The notes beneath the pieces are model-generated. The model did not search any database and was not told the DNA's origin. It worked only from the letters and a program-made list of their open reading frames with translations. A program made the translations under genes and the position numbers. Shown here in pieces: positions 1-7,639 of a stretch of 10,000 nucleotides of DNA (positions are counted from its first letter, which is position 1; each line of letters starts with the position of its first letter). Origin of the DNA: Trachelipus rathkii. Its lineage: Eukaryota; Arthropoda; Malacostraca; Isopoda; Trachelipodidae. The stretch covers positions 1 to 10,000 of the forward strand of contig JABUQX010032656.1 in assembly GCA_015478945.1 (NCBI GenBank), written 5' to 3'.

Positions 1-455
1 GACGATCCGGAAGTGTGTAGTTCCTTTAATTAGTTGCTCCAGAGCGTTGAAATGCTGAATGATTCGGCCTCCTCCCCACCTAGATCAGTGAGAACCTCAA
101 AACCATTTCAGAGTGTTGTGTACATTGAAATTCCCAAAATAGAGACCTCAGTATTTTGGATGAGAAAAATAACAGTCGTCGTGTGAAGATATTCCGAAAA
201 TGCTGAAAATCTTGTTCTGTCAGAGAACATTAGCTGAAGCACGAGATTATTGTAGTGGAAGGAGAAGATTTTAAGCACAGAATATGCGAAAATTTCCAAA
301 ATTTTCGAGACGTTTACAAGGTGTATTAATGTTTACAATAGCACATCTCCACCCTTTAGACGGAAATTATTGAAAAAAAGTTATAGTTGGATATATTAAA
401 CAGTTAGAGATGAATTCTAGCATCTGTCTCAGACAAAGCAAATGTATAGGGATAA
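1..455. other. Unassigned AT-rich sequence
   Basis: I recognise no gene in this stretch. The longest open frame is on the minus strand at 108-299 (63 codons). Its translation is low in complexity (many F, S, L, I), has no motif I know, and shows no splice context, so I do not call it. The sequence is less repetitive than what follows and may be single-copy intronic or intergenic DNA. A short palindrome at 287-307 is listed separately. Confidence 0.5.
287..307. repeat. Short perfect palindrome, 9-base arms
   Basis: The arm CGAAAATTT (287-295) is followed by the three-base spacer CCA and the exact reverse complement AAATTTTCG (299-307). The arms are AT-rich, so chance occurrence is possible. 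There is no neighbouring gene that would make it a terminator or operator. Confidence 0.5.
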
Positions 456-607
456 ATATAATAATGAATTAAATAATAATTATAATAATAATAAGTTTAA
501 TAATAATAATAAATAATAATAATATAATAATAATAATAATAATAAATATAATAATAATAATATTAATAATGATTATGATAATAATAATTGATTTATTAAT
601 AATAAAC
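456..607. repeat. Imperfect (AAT)n microsatellite
   Basis: The sequence is almost entirely AAT/ATA triplets, broken by occasional extra A or T bases and a few G (for example GATTATGAT near 571-579). The interruptions suggest an old, decaying microsatellite. The next 110 bases (608-720) are plain AT-rich DNA with no feature I can name. Confidence 0.9.
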
Positions 608-720
608 ATAAAAAACTTCTATATTTCAACTTATATTTTATGTAATTTTAATTATATAGTAAAGTACTCAAAACTATTGATTTTAAAAAATATTAATATC
701 TGTGGGTGATGATTTGACAT

Positions 721-930
721 GGAACAGCATACATTCTAGTACTTTAAAATTTAGAGTTCTTAAGATATATTTGATGCAGAAACAATCTTCTCCAGTTTTT
801 GGTGTAATATTTCATCATTTAATCCGGCAAATAATAATCGACAGAATATTGACGATGACGATTGAGAAAAAATATGCCTGATTTGGGCCGAATTGACGGA
901 CTAATCGTCACACTCATAATGAGAAACCAT
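721..930. repeat. Direct repeat unit A (about 210 bp)
   Basis: This is the first of two diverged tandem units. It opens with GGAACAGCATACA at 721, matching GGACAGACATACA at 931. It shares GCAGAAACAATC (776-787) with unit B (989-1000), an offset of 213 bases. The following TTCTCCAGTTT and AATAATAATC blocks and a GACGATTGAGAAA block also recur in the same order in B. Identity is clear but patchy, with small indels. I do not recognise the family; it could be the remnant of a satellite or of a segmental duplication. Confidence 0.75.
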
Positions 931-1110
931 GGACAGACATACAAACTCGTAGTGCTCTTTAAATTAGTTAACTACCTGAAATTATAATGCAGAAACAATC
1001 TGTTCTCCAGTTTCTGGGAATAGTTCCTCACGTAATCGCGAAGTAATAATCAGCAGAAATGCGATTGACGATTGAGAAATACGTCCGATGACGATTAATC
1101 TTCCCATCAC
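931..1110. repeat. Direct repeat unit B (truncated by AT tract)
   Basis: This is the second copy of the unit that starts at 721. It has the same order of blocks: GGACAGACATACA (931), GCAGAAACAATC (989-1000), TTCTCCAGTTTCTGGG, AATAATAATC-like and GACGATTGAGAAA. It is cut short at about 1110, where a long AT microsatellite begins, so its right end may have been lost to the microsatellite or to the LINE insertion beyond it. Confidence 0.7.
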
Positions 1111-1111
1111 C

Positions 1112-1169
1112 AATATATATAATATATAATAATATTATATTGATATATATATATATATATATTATATAA

Positions 1170-1252
<83 letters not shown>

Positions 1253-1357
1253 TATATATATAATATACCGTAATATATATATATATATACATATATATAT
1301 TATATATATATATATATATATTATAGATATATATATATATTAATATATATTATATAT

Positions 1358-1390
<33 letters not shown>

Positions 1391-1405
1391 GATATATATA
1401 TATAT
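1112..1405. repeat. (AT)n microsatellite at 3' end of LINE copy 1
   Basis: About 290 bases of almost pure AT dinucleotides, with scattered phase slips (ATAATA) and one CCG interruption near 1268-1270. It abuts the 3' terminus of the minus-strand LINE copy to its right, separated only by a short pyrimidine tract. It may be the element's own microsatellite tail, later expanded, or a pre-existing target tract. The length of such a tract is hard to assemble reliably. Confidence 0.9.
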
Positions 1406-1426
1406 TCTTTCTTTCTTCTTTCTTCC
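1405..1426. repeat. TTTC-rich pyrimidine tract
   Basis: A (TTTC)n-like run of T and C lies between the AT microsatellite and the LINE 3' stem-loop. On the element's strand it reads as GAAA repeats just before the AT tail. It is probably part of the element's simple-repeat terminus. Confidence 0.7.
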
Positions 1427-1460
1427 ACCTTCCTCTTGCCCCAAGATTGGGGGGAAGGTG
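1426..1460 (-). other. 3'-terminal stem-loop of LINE copy 1
   Basis: The outer arms CACCTTCC (1426-1433) and GGAAGGTG (1453-1460) are perfectly complementary. Inside them, CCCCAA (1439-1444) pairs with TTGGGG (1447-1452), leaving a five-base bulge at 1434-1438. In the element RNA this would be a GC-rich hairpin beside the simple-repeat tail. In some LINEs a 3' hairpin is what the reverse transcriptase recognises; that role here is inference. The outer arms recur in copy 3 (7451-7482). Confidence 0.7.
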
Positions 1461-1640
1461 CTGTACAAGCATCGGAAAAGAAAAGCAGGAGGAGAACATG
1501 ACAAACGTCGAAAAAAGCCCAGCCTTACCGCCCCCTCTGTACCATTAATTAGCTAGAGCTCGTCACAGACAGAAAAATCCACGCCTAGAGCATTCATGGA
1601 CCTGCGGACGACCCTCACTATGGTAATCGTCAATTTAAGG
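1461..1640 (-). other. Conserved 3' UTR block of LINE copy 1
   Basis: This block is shared with copy 2 (about 5020-5210) and copy 3 (about 7483-7625). Common words include CAGCCTTAC, GCCCCCTCTGTACCATTA (copies 1 and 2; altered in copy 3) and AATCCAC followed by a conserved GACGACCCT-like segment. No peptide similarity is evident, so it is best read as untranslated 3' sequence of the element. It is more GC-rich than the neighbouring microsatellites. Confidence 0.7.
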
Positions 1641-1699
1641 TTCATCCCTTGGCAGGGGGGCCACAACCATGCCCCCATACAAAACCCCGCCATCTCTCC

Positions 1700-3110
1700 T
1701 ATCATGCCACCTTTATCTCGCCTCTGCCAAACTCACTAGTTTCTCTCCTTCAGACATTCGTTCACCGACTCAAATCACCTTCTCTGGTCGCCCAGCCGCG
1801 TCCCAACACACCTCCACTATACATTCCCTAACCAACGACTTTCATCATCCTTTCCAATGACCAAACCATCTCAACATACTTTCATTTATTTCTCTCATTT
1901 ACCGCCTCTTCACACCACACCACCTCTAATTTAGTTCATATCCCACTTTATAATTCTTTTCACACCTAGCATGCCCCCTAAGATTGTCCATACTTGAAAC
2001 ACATTGACTTTAGATCTATACCTCCTATCCAGACCATAGTCTCACTACCATACATGAACACACGAACAACATACTCATGAAGACTCAGCGCACTTCAAGA
2101 ACTTTAGTCCCTTACATCACCAACGATAATTTGCACCAGCCCACCTTCCGCCATTCACAACTTTCCTACTACACTCTGATCATCCGTCCCTTCTCATCAA
2201 CACATACCCTAAATATTTAAACTCATACACTTGCCTCCAGCTGCTCATCACTCTAAACATACTTCCACACTAGGGCTTCCTCACGTCCACATACCATAAA
2301 CCTTACTCTTTATCTACGTTTTTACTTTCAGAACCCTCCTTTTACATACCCTGCCGATAATCTCTCCACCCAATCCTCTCTAAACTCTCTTCAAGACTCG
2401 CCACCACAGAACCAAATCATTCCGCCATACATAGGTAGGGCACCCTCCACTCCTCTCCATTCTCCATCATTCTAAACACCATTTTCCTGCCATCCCCACC
2501 TCGAATCTTTCATAACCCCATCCCATATACAACATGATATAACCAAGAGAGCATAGACACAACCCCTGTCTCACTCCGCTATATCCTAAACCAATCACCA
2601 TTGACACCATTTATTCTTTACACACGCTTCACTTATCGTCATACAACTTTTGATTCCATCAAAGAAGCTACGCACCAACAACCCATATATCACTAATTAC
2701 CTGCCACTTAAAGCTTCTCCTATTAAACTCCTATCAAGCCTGTTGTAATCCATAAAACCTAAATATAATTTATTCTCTTCTCCCTCATTTCTCAATCATT
2801 TTTTTCCAATGAAAAGATTTGATCCACAAATCCTCTTACCACTCCAAACGCACCTTGCTTCTTCCACCCAATCAGCCCTCAGTCACCACCGCCACTCTTC
2901 GACCAAAATACCAGCATACTTCCCACAACATCAATAAACTTATTCCCCATTAATTTCTACAGTTCCCCTTTTCTCCCCTTACCCCTTATACAAGTGTACT
3001 ATACCCTCTCCTCCAACCCTTGAACTATACCTCCTATAAAACCCCGCTATTACACAACTTCCAAATCCATCAATTTCACCATCTCGCCTCCGCTCTTGAT
3101 CATTTCACTA
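1700..3110 (-). pseudogene. Reverse transcriptase region of LINE copy 1 (broken)
   Basis: Fragments of the RT domain lie on the minus strand in different frames. Near 2960-3003 is IVHLYKG followed by a stop and GEKR, matching the IVPLYKGKG start of the family's RT. Near 2622-2660 is an SMYDDSEACV-like stretch broken by one extra A. The catalytic YADD site (2411-2429) carries two extra bases relative to copy 2, a doubled G and a doubled A. The thumb-region motif SETMVW is encoded at 2029-2046, a stretch identical to copy 2 (5611-5628). No open frame spans the domain, so it is dead unless the indels are assembly errors. Confidence 0.85.
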
Positions 3111-3111
3111 G

Positions 3112-3127
3112 TATATATATATATATA
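3112..3127. repeat. (TA)8 tract inside LINE copy 1
   Basis: Sixteen bases of perfect TA repeat lie within the element's RT/EN linker. At the aligned place in copy 2 (about 6660-6690) the sequence is ordinary mixed bases. The repeat therefore arose, or was gained, in copy 1 after the copies separated. Confidence 0.85.
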
Positions 3128-3769
3128 CCTGCAGATTTACATTCTTCAACTTTCCCCTACCAATTACCTCCTCCTACTAAAACCTCATCCCCAAATACCT
3201 ATTCCTTCTTGCACCCATCAAAAACCACACACATTCACTAAACACCTCATCCATTACTGCTTAATATTGTGGCAGATTTCGAAGTTGTCTTCCACACTCC
3301 CCCGCACATCCATTTCATCAGTACCAAAAGCACCATCACTATTCATTCTAAGCAGATTTCCCCTTATTCTCATTCTTAACCTTTCGCGCTTCCTTCCATA
3401 AAAGCTTCATATTCAATTTTAAGTCCCCATTATCCCTCCTTTCCAAAAATGTTCATTTACCTTCTTTTTCTCCTACGGTATACATCTTTTAGTATTCTTT
3501 TTCCTCCTATATTCCAAGCATCTTTCTTTTGAAACTTCATCATTTGCTTTAGTACATTCAACCACGCTTCTTTTACCTTTAACCGCTTTCATCACCCTTC
3601 ATCCACCATTCGCTTTAACATCTTACTTCCTACTTTAGCACATCCAACAACTTCCTTTCACTACGAACAATGCTTCCCTTCATTTGCCCCCCAAGATGTT
3701 CAGTATCAAAACTTGTTCACATTCAACCATTTTACTAGCGCTCTACATACTTATCCTTATTCTCTTGCT

Positions 3770-4640
3770 CACTTAACTTCTCATCCTTAATTTTCCCTAC
3801 TTCCTTTCGTATCACCTTCCTCTCCATCCAAGCCCCCACTAACTTAATTTACATTATTAGAACAAAAACATTAATATCCAAATCCCATCCTAAAAAAACC
3901 GCCTCATGATTTAAACTCCAACACATACTTCACATCTCCCTTCTTCACCAAGCACAAAATCAATCAACTTTCACTCGATACATCTCTACCATACACCAAA
4001 CCTCTAGATACTTATGATACTCTTGGTTAAAAGAAAGTACGATTACTTACACACATACCTCTCTCTTCACAGAAATCAATCACCTCCTAACCATTCTCAT
4101 TTTCCCCCCCTACACCCCATAGAGCCTGTCTATTACCATCCCTTTTGATCACCTATCCAAACCATCAGGTCCCCCCAACACTATCAATTCCTGAAAATCT
4201 CCTACCACCCCATCCAGAGCATCATTCAAATATCCCAAAAAATCGTACTCTCTTCAAAACGTTTCCCTCAGACGACATATGCACAAACCACACACACCTT
4301 GACCTTTTCAAACTTAACAAGGTTAATTTAAACTAGGATCACAACCAACTATCAAACGTCTACCATAGCTTGTACCACAGGTTCACTCACTCAAAATGCC
4401 AAAACTCAAATTCTCTCCCTTCTTCTACCCCTTCCACAAACAGAACAACACACAATCATAACAACCTACACAAATTTAATTCATCTTTCTTCATACTTTG
4501 TTTCAGTCACAGCGACAAATCAAATTTGCCCTTTCTAAATACATCCATCACCCTCTCCTCTCTCCTCAACATTTTATATTCTCTGACATTCCATCCTTAC
4601 CCATACGATTCCATTATCAACATCCTCTGCACGAAAGTTA
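3770..4640 (-). pseudogene. APE-type endonuclease region of LINE copy 1 (broken)
   Basis: N-terminal part of the LINE protein, related to apurinic/apyrimidinic endonucleases. In order on the minus strand I read RKGKFDLSL (4510-4536), then TETK (4496-4507), whose Glu matches the metal-binding Glu of this family. KFEKVKVCVVCAY follows near 4275-4315, then LNDALDGVVGDFQELIVLG near 4180-4235. DLMVWIGD (4148-4171) corresponds to the GDxN-type motif, with Met where Asn is expected; one extra G in the G-run before it shifts the frame. VIDFCEERGMCVSNRTFF (4030-4083) comes next, and GAWMERKV near 3810-3840 marks the end. Two bases rather than a whole codon separate L and T at 4508-4509, another frameshift. 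The order and spacing make the call firm; activity is excluded as read. Confidence 0.82.
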
Positions 4641-4845
4641 AGAAGGTCGTTACGGCATACGCGACCATCTCCGAGATGCATCAGCATTCCTAGCAAGAGA
4701 TTGGTGGGTAGTGGCAGCCAACCCAACTACCACGCCCCTTAGTAGAACTTTCTACGACCACCGCAGGACATACGATTCGGAAATTCTTCTCCCCGCACAC
4801 AGGATATGAGTATAGGATGTCTGTAAGTTTTATCGTAGAAATGGG
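4641..4845 (-). other. 5' leader of LINE copy 1
   Basis: This is a GC-richer block upstream of the first recognisable endonuclease peptide, so probably the element's 5' UTR. It contains an imperfect hairpin at 4704-4733 (GTGGGTAGT against ACTACCAC, one bulged base). The exact 5' end is uncertain; the sequence becomes ordinary AT-rich DNA from about 4850. Neither copy 2 nor copy 3 reaches this far, so nothing in the window helps to fix the boundary. Bases 4846-4918 hold nothing I recognise. Confidence 0.5.
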
Positions 4846-4918
4846 TACTTTAATCATTATATATTGAAAATTTAGTTAATATTGGCCTGAATGAGGATGT
4901 TAGAAATATGAAACCAAA

Positions 4919-4999
4919 ATATATATAATAATAAATATATATATAAAAATAATATTATATAATATATTTTAAAATATATATTATACATATAAATATAAT
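4919..4999. repeat. AT-rich microsatellite at 3' end of LINE copy 2
   Basis: About 80 bases made only of A and T apart from a single C near 4986. AT dinucleotides are mixed with AATA and TAAA slips. It lies directly left of the 3' terminus of the second LINE copy, in the same position as the tracts beside copies 1 and 3, but it is shorter and more decayed. Confidence 0.85.
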
Positions 5000-5210
5000 C
5001 CTTTATCTCCTCTTCCCAAACTGGTAGCGTGCCGTCAGCATCCGGAGAAAGGAAACAGGGAGAAGAATATGACAAAAGTCGGAAAGGAAGTCCCAGCCTT
5101 ACGCCCCCTCTGTACCATTAAAATTAGGAAGAACTCGGCACAGACAGAAAATCCACCCTAAGCTTCATGACCGCGATGGACCCTCACTACTGTAAATCGT
5201 CAATAATGTT

Positions 5211-6660
5211 ATCCCTTGCCAGGGACCACAAACCATGCCCCATGCAAAACCCCGCCCATTCACTCTATATCCCTTATCTCGGGGTCTCTGCCAAACTCTA
5301 TCTCTCCTTCAAACAATCGGTTCACCGGAACTCCCAAATCCACTTCTCTTCGTCTTCCAGCCAGTCGTTCCCAACACCACGTCGCCCTAGTTATAACCGC
5401 AAATGTCCAATTGACACAATCCGAAATACAGGCATCCTTTCCACATTGACTAAACCACTCAACATTACTTTCATATTCTCTCATTTACCCTTCTTCACAC
5501 AACTCCATCACTCTCTAATACTTCATCTTCATTTAGTATAATCTTCTCACACCTAGGCAATGCCTAAGATGTCCATACTGAACACATTGAACTTAAGATC
5601 TACTCTTATTCCAGACCATAGTCTCACTACATACAATAACACCAGAACAACATACCCTCCTCATGTAAGACCCAGGCGCACTCAAGACTTAGTCCCTTAC
5701 ATTCACCAAAGATTTAATCACCAGCCACCCTCCTTCCATTCACAACTTTCCTACACACTCTTCATCATCCGTTCCCTTCTCATTCAACAAATACCCTAAA
5801 TAATTTAAACTCAGACACTTGTTCCAGCTGCGCACCATCTAACATAAACTTCACACTGAGGACTATCCTTCACTCACAACCAAACCTTACTCTACTACAT
5901 TACTTTCAAACCCCTCTTTCTACACACCCTGCCAAAATCTCTCTACCAAGCCTCTCAAACTCTCTTCAAACGCCACCCAAACCAAATCATCCGCATATAA
6001 TAGTTAGGCACCCTCCACTCATCTCCACTTCTCCATCATTCTAACAACCATTTCCTCCATCCCCACCTCGAATTCTTTCATAAACTCCATCCATATACAA
6101 ATGAATAACCAAGGAGACATAACCAAACCCTGTCTCACTCCGCTATTAATCCTAACCCAATCACCATTGACCACCATTATTACACACGCTTCACTATCGT
6201 CATACATACTTGATTCCATTCAGAAGTACCTAGCCACAACAACCATATATCACTAACACCTGCCATTAAGCTTCCCTATTAACACTCTATCATACGCCTG
6301 TGCAAATCCATAAAACCTAAATTACAAATTAATTCTTCTTCTCCCTCATTTCTCAATCATTTGTCAATGTAAAAGCATTATCCACACACCATCTACCACT
6401 CCTAAACGCACCTGTTCTTCACCACAATCAGTCCTTCCAGTCACTCGACGCACTCTTCGACCAAAATATCAGCATATATCTTCCCTTACAACACTCAATA
6501 AAACTATCCCCATAATTTCTACAGTTCCCCCTTTTCTCCCTGACCCTTATATAAGGGTACTATTACTGTCTCCTCCAATCCCTTGGAACTATACCCTCCA
6601 TTAAACGCTTATACACAACTTCAAAATCCAATCAATCACCAATCCGCCTCCCGTTCGTGA
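5211..6660 (-). pseudogene. Reverse transcriptase region of LINE copy 2 (broken)
   Basis: Several RT motifs are readable on the minus strand, in order: IVPLYKGQGEK (6531-6563); SMYDDSEACV and GVRQGLVMSPWLF (6103-6141) in one open frame at 6019-6219; the catalytic YADDLVWV (YADD at 5986-5997); LDGAQLEQVSEFK (5804-5842); and SETMVW (5611-5628). The block after YADD reads FEESLRGLVERF before a stop. These are the fingers, palm and thumb of a LINE RT, and both catalytic Asp codons are intact. Frameshifts between motifs and several stops make it a pseudogene. The strongest single evidence for the family is GVRQG..SPWLF followed about 100 bases later by YADD. Confidence 0.9.
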
Positions 6661-7133
6661 TTCATCTCCACCATAATCTCATCTTACTGCAATTTACCAT
6701 CTCAACTTTTTCACTCTTACACCATTACCTCCTCCTTCTAATAAACCTCATCCCAAAATACCTATATTCTTGCACCATCAAACCCACACACATTCACCCA
6801 TCACCTCTTCATTACTTTAAATGTTATGCTGTTTCTTCCACACTCCCCTCACATCCATTCATCAGTTACAAACACCATCCCTATTCATCATTCTAAGCAG
6901 ATTACCCCTTATTCTCATTCGTAACCTTTCGCGCGTCCTTCCAAAGGCTTCCTTATTCCCTTTAGTCCCACATCCTCCCTCCAAACTGTCATTTACCTTT
7001 GTTTTCTCCGACGATGCACCCTTTTAGAAATATTTCTTTTTTCCTCCTTATATAAATTCAAGCATCTTTCTTTTGAGACTCTCATTTGCTTTAGTACATT
7101 CAACCCACGACATTTCTTTTCGCCGTGTCTTTC
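6661..7133 (-). other. Truncated EN-RT linker of LINE copy 2
   Basis: This collinear match to copy 1 (about 3110-3600) carries no clear catalytic motif. It is the region between endonuclease and RT, and it stops abruptly where the AT microsatellite begins at 7134. The plus-strand open frames here are low-complexity antisense frames caused by the C-poor coding strand. Confidence 0.7.
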
Positions 7134-7154
7134 ATTATATATTATATATATTAT

Positions 7155-7217
<63 letters not shown>

Positions 7218-7329
7218 AATAATAAATATTATATATATATAATAAATATTATATAATATATATAAATATATATATATAGTATATATATATATATGATATA
7301 TATACAGATAATATATATAATATATATAT

Positions 7330-7374
<45 letters not shown>

Positions 7375-7378
7375 CTAT

Positions 7379-7410
<32 letters not shown>

Positions 7411-7440
7411 ATATATATATATATATAAATATTATATTTT
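7134..7440. repeat. (AT)n microsatellite between LINE copies 2 and 3
   Basis: About 305 bases of AT dinucleotide with frequent AATA slips and only isolated G or C (for example near 7294 and 7306). On its left it meets the truncated 5' end of copy 2; on its right it meets the 3' terminus of copy 3. It is therefore both the tail of one copy and the junction with the next. The minus-strand open frame through it, rich in Ile and Tyr, is a by-product of the repeat and not a gene. Confidence 0.92.
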
Positions 7441-7450
7441 CGTCATCACC

Positions 7451-7482
7451 CACCTTCCACCCTCGAGCTTTGGGGTAAGGTG
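7451..7482 (-). other. 3'-terminal stem-loop remnant of LINE copy 3
   Basis: Arms CACCTT (7451-7456) and AAGGTG (7477-7482) pair perfectly and match the outer arms of the copy 1 hairpin (1426-1460). Inside, a CCC/GGG pairing (7460-7462 with 7472-7474) remains possible, although the loop has changed. Retention of both arms in two diverged copies supports a real element feature, but two copies are a small sample. Confidence 0.6.
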
Positions 7483-7639
7483 CGTAGCATGCACTTGAAA
7501 CAGAAAAGTAGTTAGAAGAATATGAAGCAGAAAAGAAAGCCAGCCTTACCGTCCCCTTTATACCCTTAGTGAGAACTCGCCGCAGTCCAGAAAAATCCAC
7601 CCTTGAGGGCTTTACGACCACGACGACCCTACTTGGCAT

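Larger units (their letters stand above)
1426..4845 (-). mobile_element. LINE copy 1, near full length, degenerate (RTE-like?)
   Basis: This is a minus-strand non-LTR retrotransposon. Read from right to left it holds a 5' leader (about 4845-4640), an APE-type endonuclease region, a linker, a reverse transcriptase region, a C-terminal region and a conserved 3' UTR ending in a stem-loop. It is the longest of the three related copies. Peptide fragments appear in the right order but are split among frames by many one-base indels and stops, so it is not functional. In known LINEs such a protein nicks target DNA and copies the element RNA in place. Assignment to the RTE clade is tentative: it rests on the EN-RT layout, a short 3' UTR and a simple-repeat tail. 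The right boundary is approximate. Confidence 0.88.
5000..7133 (-). mobile_element. LINE copy 2, 5'-truncated, degenerate
   Basis: A second copy of the same LINE as 1426-4845, same orientation, collinear with copy 1 from about 1490 to 3600. It ends on its 5' side at about 7133, directly against the AT tract that forms the tail of copy 3, so the endonuclease and leader are missing. Shared blocks at the cut end include AAGCATCTTTCTTTTGA and CATTTGCTTTAGTACATTCA (copy 1 near 3518 and 3542; copy 2 near 7060 and 7082). It has the best preserved RT of the three. Its 3' end has lost the clear stem-loop seen in copies 1 and 3. 5' truncation is usual for LINEs that stop copying early. Confidence 0.88.

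Noticed and set aside
108..299. Minus-strand open frame of 63 codons at the left edge
   Set aside because: It is AT-rich, low in complexity, without motif or splice context. Frames of this length are common by chance.
721..1110. Repeat units as a CRISPR array
   Set aside because: There are only two units, of about 210 bases, diverged along their whole length. There is no short repeat and unique spacer pattern, and the context is eukaryotic.
1112..1405. Long AT tract as an origin of replication or promoter
   Set aside because: Nothing but dinucleotide repeat is present, and similar tracts occur at each LINE 3' end. No gene is placed to use it as a promoter.
3020..3401. Overlapping plus-strand open frames rich in Ser, Pro, His and Leu
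   Set aside because: They are antisense to the LINE copy 1 linker. Similar low-complexity frames recur at the matching place in copy 2 (6657-7027), so they come from the repeat.
5167..5541. Plus-strand open frame of 124 codons
   Set aside because: It is antisense to the LINE copy 2 C-terminal region and 3' UTR. The coding strand is C-poor, which removes stops from the other strand. The product has no motif.
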